DNA of 64,000 nucleotides, from contig MNCI01006679.1 in the NCBI GenBank assembly GCA_015680685.1, forward strand, positions 246,501-310,500. The letters are read 5' to 3'. A program made the translations under genes and the position numbers. The first letter of the stretch is position 1. Each line of letters opens with the position of its first letter. This document shows, piece after piece, positions 47,863-59,213 of the stretch. The notes beneath the pieces are model-generated. The model saw only the letters and a program-made list of their open reading frames with translations, did not search any database and was not told the DNA's origin. Origin of the DNA: Gnetum montanum (Eukaryota > Streptophyta > Gnetopsida > Gnetales > Gnetaceae).

Positions 47863-47997
47863 TCATGGGTTGTCCCTGTTTGCATTATCTTCACCACTCA
47901 TTGTTGCATCATTCCCCATTGCATTACCTTCCCCAGCGTTGCCCTTTCCTGATTCCTCATTCCCTCTCTATACGGGCCCTACACCTTCATGTGGAGC
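47863..47997 (-). pseudogene. Antisense gene of T4, last exon
   Basis: After a GATGCAG acceptor (47998-47999) the frame reads APHEGVGPV, one TAG, then RGNEESGKGNAGEGNAMGND and ATMSGEDNANRDNP with a TGA at 47863-47865. It is the counterpart of the last exon in T3 and T5: short, acidic and Gly-rich, with the GP motif at the same place. The intron (47998-48085) is 88 bp with GTTAGT at its 5' end, phase 0, as in T3. Confidence 0.65.
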
Positions 47998-48085
47998 CTG
48001 CATCGTAGAAATGAAGTGGTTAGTCAAAGCAATGCACACAAGTCACAACAGAGCATAATCATTAATGCAGTAGCAAGCAACTAAC

Positions 48086-48293
48086 TTGAGAAGGGCCCAT
48101 GTCTGTCTCGAAGGGTATCCAGTCTAAACCAAGCCCAAGGAGATGCCAGAACTCCTCTTCCATGATATCCACCCAACGTCTTTTGCCTAGTTCAGTGTTT
48201 GTTGTAGCAGCTCTCTCCCTTTCGGGGTTGTCCACCTCGACAGCCCCAGAGAAAAGGAGACAGTCACGGTCTCTCTTGGTGGAAGGTCCACTT
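48086..48293 (-). pseudogene. Antisense gene of T4, penultimate exon (cut by T5)
   Basis: Frame DNPERERAATTNTELGKRRW, then VDIMEEEFWHLLGLGLDWIP and FETDMGPSQ, ending at the GTTAGT donor 48085. It aligns with the T3 exon end WGNLIEEEILQCLIAGMDRI / PPEMDVGPSR. Roughly 70 codons are open without a stop. Insertion of the T5 LTR at 48294 removes the rest, which should lie on the far side of T5 outside the window. Conservation between two diverged elements, on the strand opposite to gag-pol, supports a real protein. Confidence 0.7.
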
Positions 48294-48937
48294 TGAAACA
48301 CCACAAAATTTTGGCCTAGCGCTTTTAGACAAGAATCAAGCTAAGTCATGTTGCTGCCCAACATGATTACAACATGACCAAACTTGAAAGCCTCTAAAAC
48401 GGCATGAAATGACATACAATGGAGTGAGAAATGGAGCAAGAAAGGTTCCCTTGGGGCCCACAGGTGACTGCACCAAATTCCAGCTTCTAGAATCAAAATT
48501 TTTGGGCTCAAAATGCTTGTTTTTGGCTAAGTATAAGTTGGCTACATTTTCAGATGCTGCTCAGCGTAAGGCTCAACGTCACCAACTTTTGGAGCCCCGA
48601 AACTAAGCCAAAACAGGCTAAAATCAAGCATAGGGACCCCCCATGACCTTTACCAAGGTCCCCAGTAGGTCCCAGCCTCCATAAAATCAAGATTTGGGCC
48701 TCAAATATGCCACTTTGGCTTGGTGACGCTGGGGTTACTTTTCTTACACTACTCAACATAAGGCTCCACGTCACCAATTTTTGGAGCCCCGAAACAGAGC
48801 CAAAACGACATCTGAATCAGCCCAGATTTGGCACAAAGAACCCTCATGACCCATAGCATGCAGATCCACTCTAAAACATGGTCTCACAGGTCAGAAACAG
48901 GCTCAAAATGCCCTATTTTCAGGTCATATGCTGTTAG

Positions 48938-49140
48938 TGATGTTGACATTGACGCTGATGCTGACGTTGATTCTGACACCGATGTTGACACTAACGCTGA
49001 GGCTGAAATTAACGTTGACACTGATGCAGAGGCTGACATTGATGCTAACATTGATGCTGACGCTGACGCTGACATTGACGCTGACACTGACACTGATGCT
49101 AACGTTGATGCTGACGCTGGTGCTGGACGCTGACACTGAC
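48938..49140. repeat. GCTGAC-type short-period array in T5 LTR
   Basis: About 33 imperfect hexamers of the form GAYGCT or GACRTT (for example GCTGACATTGATGCTAACAT) run without break. Because the period is a multiple of three, open frames appear on both strands (Asp-Ala/Asp-Val repeats in one). I take these as by-products, not proteins. Confidence 0.85.
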
Positions 49141-49472
49141 GCCAGAACAGGCTGTGCACACATCAGAGCCAGATCCACGCACATTGGAGGCCTTGGCGAA
49201 GAAAAAACAACACAGATCTGTAGATCCAAAGGCTAGACATCCAGATCCACTCTTGTACTTTAACATTCTTTGTACATTTTACATTTTTTCAGTGTATCAA
49301 GCTCTTACACTATGGATTACACACGTCAGCGTAAGAGATCTTGGTCACATTGCATGTTGTACATTCTAACATTTCGTGTATCCAGTCAATGCACACACCT
49401 GTCACCTGATCCAAAGTTTTCTTACCTTGTAGCCACTGATCACCTCCCAGATTTGAATCTCACGCCTAAAAT

Positions 49473-49480
49473 TATATAAA
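49473..49480 (+). promoter_or_regulatory. TATA box in T5 LTR
   Basis: TATATAAA about 570 bp before the LTR end. Confidence 0.5.
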
Positions 49481-50042
49481 TCTCCTATTTTTCCACTAGA
49501 TCGGGGCGGGGAAAAATCAGAATCTCACACACTTAAGAAATCTGGGCATCAATCTTACACGCTGAGGTTGCATACAGACTTGGACATCGTACACTTGCAA
49601 TCCAAAACTTGCATCTTCCCAGCATCCGTTCTCATCCATCAGGGTTAAACGTCTACCTTGCAATCAATCCGCAACTGCATTCTGACTGGTGCACATTTTA
49701 ATTGTTTATCAATACAAATAGTTTACATTATTGCCTAGATTTGTGCAGTTTACATTATTTTTTTTGTTCACATTTTTCTATTTTCGTTGTTTAAATGTTT
49801 TCATTTTCTTACGTTCAGTATTTTTCTGCATTCATTTACGTATAACCCAACGTGCCACGATTGGGTATGTTCGGGGAAGTCCTCGTTTGATCTGCGTGCG
49901 AACAATTCAAGGCACTCTACCTTCATTATTTTTTTTCCAGCAGGCCCTTGGGTGAAGGTAGGATCTTACTGTTTCATCCGTAGATCTCTTGGTGTTTATT
50001 CATTCCAGCCTCTCACCGACAATTTCAGACGGTACAGTAAAA

Positions 50043-50061
50043 TGATGCTAGAAGGAGGGCC
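50043..50061 (+). other. Primer binding site of T5
   Basis: TGATGCTAGAAGGAGGGCC, differing from the T4 site by two bases. Confidence 0.75.
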
Positions 50062-50091
50062 ATTTTTCTCCTAGATCCAAGTCTTTCTATC

Positions 50092-50350
50092 TCAGATCTA
50101 CCCTCTATGACTACAAATCTGTGCCTTGTGACTGTAGATCTGCACCTTGTCATTGCAGATCTGTGCCCTATCACTGCAGATCTGCATCCTGTGACTATAG
50201 ATCTATGCCCTGTAACTGCAGATCTGTGCCCTGTCACCACAGATCTGCATCCTATGACTGCAGATCTATGCCTTGTGACTACAGATCTACGTCCCATTCC
50301 ACCAAATCTATGCTCAAACATTGCAGATCTATGTTTTGCTTTCTCAGATC
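50092..50350. repeat. Minisatellite of CAGATCTGTGCCCTGT units in T5 leader
   Basis: About a dozen units of roughly 20-21 bp, each with (T/C)AGATCT(G/A) followed by (C/T)GCCCTGTGACTG or variants. BglII-like AGATCT palindromes mark each unit. It lies between primer site and gag, that is, in the likely packaging region. Confidence 0.9.
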
Positions 50351-50534
50351 TGCGCCACATCCAGTGTCCACACGCAGCTGTGATTGTCAGCATTCCTACG
50401 CTGCCCCATTCCCAGCGTTTAGGCGCTATTTCCTACTCATAAATCCTATTATCTAGTCCAGACGCCATTTCAGAATTTTCCAAACACATCCCTACTTGAA
50501 TCACAGCGTCCAACACTTAGTTTTCTTACCTAGA

Positions 50535-50965
50535 CATTGGTTAAGCTGACGTTTGGTCACGCTGACGTTTGGTCAAGCTAAGACTCCTTTGTACGCTGTT
50601 CAACATTTTAGCCATATTCTCTCTCTCCGACACTTAGCCATATCTTCTCACTTACACACGCTGACGTTTGGTCACACTGATGTTTGGTCACGCTGATGTT
50701 TGGTCAAGCTGACGTTTGGTCATGCTGATGTTTGGTCATGCTGACGTTTGGTCACACTGACATTTGGTCAAGCTAACGTTTGGTCACTTTGATGTTGGTC
50801 AAGCTAGCATTGGTCATGCTAATGTTGGTCAAGCTGATGTTTGGTCATGCTGACGTTTGGTCAAGCTGACATTTGGTCAAGCTGACGTTTGGTCATGCTG
50901 ACGTTTGGTCAAGCTGACGTTTGGTCAAGCTGACATTTGGTCAAGCTGACACTCCTTCGTACACT
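50535..50965. repeat. Minisatellite of GCTGACGTTTGGTCA units in T5 leader
   Basis: Around 20 units of 15-16 bp (GCTGACGTTTGGTCAA and one- or two-base variants) with one interruption by a duplicated unique stretch (GTACGCTGTTCAACA type, seen again at 50951). Non-coding leader, upstream of gag. Confidence 0.9.
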
Positions 50966-51051
50966 ACTCAACACTTAGCCATATTTTCTCTCTCTGACAC
51001 TTAGCCATTTATTTTCTTTCACTTACGCTATTACATCTAGACACTTTGACA

Positions 51052-53800
51052 ATGGACCTTGTGCACACCAACACCACCACCATGCCCGTTACCAACTTCA
51101 GTACCACAATCTCGGGTCTTGTCACCGACGCTGAGTCCATAGTTGCCCTTGGCACAATGAATCCTCAAGGGCCATCTCATAGGTCACTGGGACTTCAAGG
51201 TATGGATCCCACGTTCACCATCTTAACACCTAAAAAATATAACTTTATTTGCGTTAAAATCCAAGCTAACCTGGCCGTTGATTGAGCTAAACTAGATGCA
51301 AAGAGACACTATGAGATCATCAACAATGGAGATCACGAATTCGTTCCCATCACCTATGATGTCATCCCACTCATTGAATCCCACCATGAACTCCTATCAC
51401 AACTCCTCATGGCTAGGAACCAAACCTCACGTCAACCCGCCATAGAGCCTCAAAATGAAGATGAGGAAGATAATTTCATAGCTCAATCCGAGCATGCAGA
51501 TTTGTATCATACTCTCAGTCTGCATACTTATGCGAATCCATTATTTCACCCTTTCACGGGGGAGACCATGTCCCTCCATTCATTTAAAACCACTCAAGCA
51601 CATGTGCCCCAATAGGAAACGCCCACTCTTATTTCCACTCTTCCTATGACCGATGCTCAATTCAACATACCCATCCCTACTATTCCTCCAGTCATCACAT
51701 TATCCCCTCTCCTACAAGTACAACCGCAACAACCCCCCTCTCAAACTAATGTAGGAGTGAATTTCCAACCCTAAGTAATTGGGATGCCATCTGTGATACC
51801 CGCTTCCACATATGCACACTTCATCCCACGAGTGCAAGTTCATACCATACCCTTAGCTCCTCCGGTACAACACCAGGTACAAAGTTTCCCTTCACAACCC
51901 ACAATTGGCCAACGGCCTGTCCCTGTCGCTCAACAACAACAACAACCTACACCTTATGGAATTCCACCCTACACCTATAGCACACACTGTAAACATTCCA
52001 CAAGTGCAACCTTTGACCACTCAACTTTCTTCTTTCCTACGCACTATATAACAATCTAACTTGCATACTACACAACATAACCAACCTCCTGCTTCACCTA
52101 GTGACCAAGATTGGGTTAAAGCTAAAAAAATGATGCAAGAACTAGCCGACGAGGTAAAACGCCTCAAAACCGCTAACAATGAAGAGCTTAAAGTATTATA
52201 CTTCCACCAAGACGATCCTATTAGCCCTTCGGTCCTGCCACTAACCTTACCCAAAGGAGTTTCTTTGCCTCAACTAACCAAATACAATGGGGAAGGAGAC
52301 CCCAACACCCATCTAGTCACATTTAGACTAGAATTCCTATTGCTTCAAGCCTGGCCCTACGCAATCTTGCATGTGTTCTCCATGTCCCTCACTGGTAGAG
52401 CATTAGACTAGTACTGAGCCCTACCTCGTAACTCCATATCCTCTTTGGAGGATCTCTTACACCAGTTCATTACTAGGTTTAAATACAACCTAAAACCTGA
52501 AGCAACTTTGGATAGTCTAATACAGGTAAAACAAGCACCCCTTGAACCTATACAAAAATTCATCCAAAGATGGAGTGTCGCACTCAACGAACTTCATGAG
52601 CCAATCCCAGAAACATACCTTCTTACGATTCTTAAGGGATCCGTGAATGATTTCGTCAAATCAAAACTATACTATCTAAATGTGTGCACTCTAAGCTAAG
52701 CTTTTGTACAAATTAAAAACATAGAAGAAGCAGGCCAAAATAGCCATGACCCTTCTTACTCAGCCTTGAAATATCAATACACCAAAAAATATAAAGAAAA
52801 GGCTAAAGTAACATTAGCAGCAGTAGCATAGACTCAACCTAACAACATGGGATAGCAAGGCAGACCACCTACTGCTCCCATCAACTATGAGAGAACCGCT
52901 CCTACACACACACCTGAATCATCTACCATGCAAGCTACTAACAAGGGTCATGCACATACGTTTGAGAGGAAAGACCTGCTCAATACACACCGCTCCCCAT
53001 GAAGCCTTCCTAGATGTTAGATCAACTTTTGAAGGCTGGGGCCATTAAACACAAGTAGCTATCTCCAGCGGCAACCCAGAGACACGACTGATTCTGTGAA
53101 TTGGTCAAAAACCCAAGCTTGGCAACTCCAAATGAGCCTCCTATTCCAAGAGGCTTTAGACTAGATCGATTTTGCAAGTACCATCAATGGAATGGGCATG
53201 GTATTGATTATTGTTTCACCCTCAAACAAGACATACAACGTATGATTCATAGGGGTGAAATAACATTTGATGATGCCAACCCTGTTAAACCGTAGAATCA
53301 ATCTATGGGCGTGTACAAAGACCCCCTTAATAGTAAGAAAGATCCTTATATTATTAACACAGTCCATATCGGAAATGAGTAAGGAATGCCCAGAAAACCT
53401 TTTGTGATTCATGCTCCTCCTACAACGCCAACATTATCCCCGCAATCTTTGTATCCCACATACAATCCACCTACACCTACAAAGCCCTTGGTCATTCATG
53501 TACCCCCTGTCAATGCAACCGTCAATGTACAACAGCCTACCCAGCCCACTCCCTTTGTGGGCCGGGTGCCACCCACGGTTGCAACCATGGAGGTACAACC
53601 ACAAAACTGACCAACTCCGTTCGTAATCAGGGTACCCAAACATCCTGATCTTCAAAATCCTACTCCTCAAACGCAAACCAAACCGACCCCATTTGTCATC
53701 AGGGTTCCTAAACACCCTGACACACAACCATCTCCAATTGTTCAACCACAACTCTGGCCTGCTCCATTCGTAATCCGAGTCCCAAAGTAACCTGATGTTC
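51052..53800 (+). pseudogene. T5 gag
   Basis: Starts MDLVHTNTTTMPVTNFS at 51052. A Pro/Gln-rich linker (about 51600-52000) leads to the capsid domain: YFHQDDPISPSVLPLTLP at about 52198, YNGEGDPNTHLVTFRLEFLL, and after two stops SLEDLLHQFITRFKYNLKP and PIQKFIQRWSVALNELHEPI to 52699. The zinc-knuckle-like CKYHQWNGHGIDYC is at about 53173-53215. The tail (53386-53790) repeats a Pro-rich unit with PFVIRVP-type words at least four times. About eight stops and shifts. TAG for TGG occurs at 52409, the same Trp codon lost in T3. Confidence 0.9.
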
Positions 53801-54123
53801 AAGCTCCAACAGTTCTTCCACGACCTTCACGAGAATGCCTCGCTGATAGACTCACTAGGGAATGGTTGGAAAAGGAACATCAAAGCCTTGAATTGGGGCC
53901 ACCAAAACCCACTCCCTTAAATGCTGTACCTATGGCTCTGAAAATCGATGAGCCGAGCACAAGTCACGAAAGCAAAACATCAGGAATGCCAGATATGGTG
54001 AACCCAACCGTCATGTTCGACCACGTGAAAACCACTTCACAAGAGATACAGCTATTGGGTCCAATGGACCAAGTCTCAATGAGCATACTGAACAGTAAAG
54101 ACTTGGCCAGTGCCCTAACTTAG

Positions 54124-55085
54124 GTCACATAAGCGCTAAAACAAAAAAATACATCCTTAAGTCTATATGATCTAGTGATGACTTCTCAGGTGCACCGTGA
54201 AGCCCTAGTACGAATGCTCACTTTGATCTAGGTTAGTGAAGACCTACCTGCCACTGAACCATCAATTCATGCAGTGATGTCTCCACAACAAAGATCAGGT
54301 TTTGCATTACTAGGCTTTCATCCCAAAAACATTAAAATAGATGAAAAAACGGGAGAAGTCACCACTGCCCCTATGTTCATAACCATTCAAGTAAACCAGT
54401 TTAAAATACATAGGATGCATGTTGACGACAGGACAGCCACTAATGTAATACCTTTCCCCGTCATCAAAAAATTAGGCCTCACGGAGCAGATTCACCGAAC
54501 GGCAACAATGTTTCTAAAGTTCTTTAGTGGGTCACGTGTCATGGTTAAAGGCACAATCAATTTGGATTTCATAGCAAGGGACCGGTTCCCCACGTCAGCT
54601 GAATTTGTAGTCGTAGACGAGATGCCTGGATTCAACTTGATATTGGGACGACCATGGTTAGCCCAATTAAAAGCAGTTTCCTCATCCATCCACTAAGAGA
54701 TTCACTTACCCTATGAAGGTGGTGAAATCATTATACATGGTGATGTGGCTACACCCAACACCTCTACACACGTAGGCACAAACCAAGGCTCAGAGGTCGA
54801 ATTCGATGAGCCTAATGACGCTACTCTTGAGCTTAAATAGGATGCCACACCCATTGACAACCAAAATGATAACCAATCTCCAAATTGTGATCCCCCAGAA
54901 AATATGGAAGTGTTACAAATCATGGAAATATCGGAGCTTGCTGACATAGGGGTCATTCCCCCAGACGTCTCATGGTCAGAATTACCGTTTAACATAATTA
55001 GTGAAGGAGACACTGAATATACGATTACACCGACATGCCCAACACACCAACTCAATCTTTGAAAATTAAAGAAGCTATTCAACCG
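54124..55085 (+). pseudogene. T5 aspartic protease region
   Basis: Starts TSLSLYDLVMTSQVHRE near 54155. The active site reads MHVDDRTATNVIPFPVIK (about 54415-54470): the Gly of D-x-G is Arg, which should inactivate it. Downstream FNLILGRPWLAQLKAVSS is at about 54630-54685 and EIHLPYEGGEIIIHGD follows after a TAA. The open frame 54274-54696 covers most of the fold. It ends SELPFNIISEGDTEY and HQLNL..KLKKLFNR near 55090, matching T2. Confidence 0.9.
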
Positions 55086-55370
55086 TTAAAACTACTACTC
55101 GTCTGAAATGATGTTAAACTACTATCATCCGAAATGACGTTAAACTACTACTGTCCGAAAAGATGTCAAAATACCACATGTCCGCAATGACATAAAACTA
55201 GCCATGGTCAGAAATGGTCGGTTCATTTTAAAACCCCCTGAAATAGTTTAAATCTCTTTCGTTTTCTTCTGGCCCAAAATGGCCTTAAACTAGAACGCCA
55301 TTGCTAAAGTCCGTCATAACTTTAAACTGACACGCATCGCCTAAAATGGCCTTAAACTAGAACAAGTCAC
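55085..55370 (+). repeat. Left-edge word array of T5 spacer
   Basis: Two kinds of units: GAAATGACGTTAAACTACTA repeated about four times, then ATGGCCTTAAACTAGAAC words. Same position as the arrays in T2, T3 and T4. Confidence 0.8.
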
Positions 55371-55606
55371 ATTTCCATTCCTTCAAGATTACATTCTTTG
55401 TTCGCATGCATAGTTGCATCCTTGCTTTACAAATTACTATTCCCCTTACATTTCTTCCACATTGTTATCATTTCAGTTACATTCACATTTATATTTACAA
55501 ACAGTTAAAACAACAAAANATTGTATCATACATTTGCTTTCATACAATCCACAAAATTTCAAACAAAAAAAGAACATAACTAAGCTAACAACAATGACAA
55601 GTTGAA

Positions 55607-55702
55607 TTAAACATCAGCGTTAGGAGGGGCTTGATCCCTAAACTCATCCGCATCATCGCGTCCTACTCCACTAGGGCCACCACCATCATCATCATCATGT
55701 CC
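55607..55702 (-). pseudogene. Antisense gene of T5, last exon
   Basis: After a T-rich tract and TTTTCGAAG acceptor (55703-55704) the frame reads GHDDDDGGGPSGVGRDDAD, then EFRDQAPPNADV and TAA. It resembles the T3 last exon (DVRPSGIGDGDGNED) in length, acidity and the PSG motif. The preceding exon found in T3 and T4 is not recognisable, so the T5 gene has been replaced or rearranged upstream. Confidence 0.5.
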
Positions 55703-55709
55703 CTTCGAA

Positions 55710-58450
55710 AAACACAAAAAAAAAAACAACTAATTAGTAAATAAAAAAAGAGCATTAACTGAAAAACAACTAAAACATAAAACCCAAAACACAGAATACA
55801 TAAAACCATCATCTTAGAGTTAAGATGATAAACTGACACCATACCCAATCCACCACTTAGACATAATTTTTAGGACACTTAGACAAATTCGTTTACAGTT
55901 GGCATGTAAACAAATTAGCACTGGGGGCCCCACAAATATTTTATAAAATACATCGGGAAGGGACTTTGTCTCCAAACTCACCTCACCTATAATGATTGAA
56001 GACCTTTTCAAATGCTAAAAAAATAGGCATGACAAGCACATCTTGAGCTTGGCCCAAGCAAAGTAAGCACCATTTTACGTCTCCCTTACGGGGATTCCCC
56101 ACCTTGTACCAAAAGTTTCATTCTGGTGTTGTTTTATAATGCGTGCAAAATGAAGCTTCTTCTTTGGTACGTGCAAAGTTTACTCAAAGTAACTCAGACG
56201 TATTTGAAAAACTAAGTATTGAACAGTATGGCGCTAAACTTAGCGCCTCTCCTAGGATGGCGCTAAGTATTGAACAACAGAGAATGCCCTTTGCCGGGCA
56301 AGACATGTATGGCAGTTTTTCAAATCCGTATTTGAAAAACAGTATGGCTCTAGAATAACTGCTCAGTTTTTGAAATAGGCGAGGCGGGTGCATTTTAGTT
56401 ACTGTACTTTTCGTGTAACAACGTTGTCCCTGAGCACATTGTTCGACACCTCAAGAGTTTCCCAAGCAGATTCTGAATCAGGACAAAACTCAAGAGGAAT
56501 ACGCCTCAGGTATTAATAAGCCTAAAACACATGCCAACAAACAATGTGTTAGTGTTAGCATGTCTCCTGAGCGGTGTTTCATAACAATATTCGTGATACA
56601 CTAACAAGCTAAATAGCACTCCCTTGCTCCACTCACGTGGACACCATGAGGACTACCAGCTGAACCCTCCAGATTTATCACTGCATGCTGGTAGTTGGTG
56701 TCGTGCTCCAAGGAGCGCTCGCAACATCCCATAGCACGTCCCATGACACACTCGGTAAAAACACCCCAACGCAGTTGAACTACGCAACCCTCCCAGGCAA
56801 GGTCCTACTGAGTGGGGTAATGAGGTAGGTCCTAGCCTCCTCTTACTAATGCATGGAACTACCATGCCAGTATGGTTCCGAAGACATAAGGAGCGGAGGA
56901 TCCCTTGTGCCCCATGCCCCCGAACCGTGGGGGAGGTAGTAGGCTACCAGGAACCCTGCTACCTCTCTCACATTTCGACTGATTTTTCACGATGAGGGAA
57001 AGTAAAAATAGAGAGCGGTACAAATATACCCATCACCCCTCATCCCTGGTACAGCCAAGGTCAAAAGGGATCTGTGCACCGAGGGCTGTAATGGGTCCCA
57101 TTCGAGGGGCACTTTGAACCCTCAGGACCTAACGAGGAGCTCCCACTAGCTGGTGGAATAGGTTCCTGTTAACAATTTATTTATGAACGGTGAGTAGCGT
57201 AAGCCTCCCCGCGTCCATAGCAAGCATTGATAAAATTAATGAATAGATCATGAAAAAACGATAACGCTGGTTGTGAATATACAATATTTCGGCAGAATAC
57301 AGCAAAAGTGGCCAAAATCAATTTCGAGCAAAAGAATACTCCTACATATTTTAAGAAGCATCCTCTTATTTTTCTTCAGACCCTTTTGTCTAAATGAGGA
57401 AGCTACAACCTGTCATGCTGATCAAGGATGAAACATTTCAGCATACTCGCATCGTCTCACTTCCACCGTGAAAATTTTGGAGCATTTTAACTAGTATCAA
57501 TATAAATTCAAGTTAACCATAAAAACTAACATCCAATAAGAACCTTTTGTGCATGGCTGCCTAAAGGAGTTAATTCTCCTAAAATAATCTACCAAAAAGT
57601 TTTGTCCGGGCCATCAAAACAAATAACCTCAAGATTCAGGTCCACCATGAGCTGGCTGACTATAACTAAAATCTCACTCTGTTAGCACCTTAACATGGAT
57701 TTTAACAGTCTCGACATGTCAGAAAAACTCCCCGCATCCATTGCAAGAACATTAAAACACTTTTTTGGGTTACATCCCCCTCAGCGTTTGCTGCCCAGAA
57801 AGCTACCAAAAACGGTATTCACATGGCTCCCAACGACCATCGATCAACGAACGTTTCTGCCAATGTTATGTCTGCCAATTTCATGGCTAGCGCTGATAAT
57901 AATAAAACCCCACTATTTCCTCCTCAGCCCAATAGCAAAATAGAGCTGTTGTTTCCGGATTGATGAGACACGAGCTGATACATAATCGTGCCTGTGACCA
58001 AAACCTAGGCTATACGAGTAAGCATTTATCCTATCATTTGGAAAGTAAATAGGCTATGCTTAATGGGAAATAAGCGGTGTGAATCTAGCTAGTGGCAAAA
58101 AAGCTATGCTATTATATACGTTGTTTCTATTTGGCATTGAAAAGGCCAATGTACGGCTTCGAGAATGTAGGGCTTCTCGATAAGATTGCGTCACTCTACA
58201 GGGTTGTTTATTTATTCATACTCCCTGGTTTTTTGCGATCCATCTCATGCCGATGCCATGAATCTTGATCGCTTGCTTGCCACTTAACAATGAAATGAAA
58301 TGTTTGGAATAATTCAGAACAGGAGAAGATACATACAATTTTAATGCAAAACGCCAAGACCACTAAAAGGGCAAGAACAAGGCAAGGTGACCATTTCAAG
58401 AGTATAAGTACAAATCCAGACAAACTTTCATTGGAAATTATGAAATACGT
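55710..58450. other. Unmatched segment in T5 spacer, possible captured DNA
   Basis: This 2.7 kb has no counterpart in the T3 spacer. Base composition is more balanced, and 56640-57200 is GC-richer, with words not seen elsewhere in the window. Short minus-strand frames could be exons (56399-56509, RRIPLEFCPDSESAWETLE), and a plus-strand frame ends NNKTPLFPPQPNSKIELLFP at about 57955. None is long enough to name. Captured host DNA, an unrelated insertion or a divergent antisense gene body are all possible. Confidence 0.35.
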
Positions 58451-58452
58451 AC

Positions 58453-58535
58453 CCATCGCGAATTTACTGCCCTCCTGTATGCACTCCCGAATCCGACGCA
58501 AACAGTTCATGAAAATTTGTTCGGTGAAACAGCAA
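58453..58535 (-). pseudogene. Possible antisense exon in T5 spacer
   Basis: Minus-strand frame CCFTEQIFMNCLRRIRECIQ followed by EGSKFAMG ends at GATGG^GTACGT, a fair donor. Its left side is a GTAAG that could equally be a donor, so the exon is uncertain. It sits next to the splice-donor-rich minisatellite. Confidence 0.3.
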
Positions 58536-58539
58536 CTTA

Positions 58540-59060
58540 CGCTGCCAGGCAATGGCGGCTGACTCACGCTGCTAGGCAAAGGTAGGATAACTCATGCTGC
58601 CAGGCAAAGGTAGGATAACTCATGCTGCCAGGCAATGGCGGCTGACTCACGCTGCCAGGCAAAGGCAGGATAACTCACGCTGCCAGGCAATGGTGGCTGA
58701 CTCATGTCAGCCGCCAGGCAATGGTGGCTGACTCACACTGATAGAAAATGGCGGCTGACTCACGCTGCCAGCCAATGGCAGCTAACTCATGCTGATAGGT
58801 AATGGCGGCTGGCTCACGCTGCCAGGCAAAGGCAGGATAACTCACGCTGCCAGCCAATGGGGGCTGACTCACGCTGCCAGGCAAAGGCAAGATAACTCAT
58901 GCTGCCAGGCAAAGGTAGGATAACTCACGCTGCGAGGCAAAGGCAAAGGCAGGATAACTTACGCTGCCAAGAGACAAGATAACTCACGCTGCCAGAAAAA
59001 GAGCATTACTCACGCTGAATAACACCCTACCAAATTACTCACGCTACGATAGGGTTACTG
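58540..59060. repeat. Minisatellite CTCACGCTGCCAGGCAA, T5 spacer
   Basis: About 18 units of roughly 25-30 bp: (A/G)CTCACGCTGCCAGGCAA then AGGCAGGATAA or TGGCGGCTG. On the minus strand each unit reads GGCAGC^GTGAGT, a strong 5' splice-site consensus, and reads in frame as PGSVSQPPL-like repeats. The units have drifted but most keep ACTCAC or ACTCAT. Confidence 0.9.
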
Positions 59061-59213
59061 AAGCTGTAAATTACTCACAAAAAATAAAATAAAATTTTCG
59101 CACACACGCTGTAAACGCTCAGGGTATAGGAACGTACACATCGAAACCGCAATAAAAAAAATATAGCAAGAAAAGGCTAATGAAACATGATATGGGAGCG
59201 TACCAGCGCAAGT

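Larger units (their letters stand above)
48294..50042 (+). mobile_element. 5' LTR of T5
   Basis: Starts TGAAACACCACAAAATTTT inside the T4 antisense exon and ends before TGATGCTAGAAGGAGGGCC; 1749 bp. A TATA box TATATAAA is at 49473-49480. It contains a short-period GCTGAC array (48938-49140) and words such as GCTCAACGTCACCAA at 48570 and 48760. Its internal words differ from the T3 and T4 LTRs, so T5 is a different subfamily with the same LTR start. Confidence 0.8.

Noticed and set aside
48828-49236. Long Asp/Ala-, Leu/Thr- and Ser/Val-rich open frames on both strands
   Set aside because: They arise from the six-base GCTGAC array, are open in several frames at once and have no start context or homology.
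50025-50456. Open frames of 111-122 codons on both strands in the T5 leader
   Set aside because: By-products of the 21 bp minisatellite; repeated Cys/Arg or Asp/Leu units with no folded domain.
53434-53802. 122-codon minus-strand ORF
   Set aside because: Opposite the Pro-rich repeated gag tail of T5; repetitive shadow.
56640-57240. Possible structured RNA or organelle-derived DNA because of higher GC and odd words
   Set aside because: I could not match it to any rRNA, tRNA or plastid gene by eye, so no such call is made.
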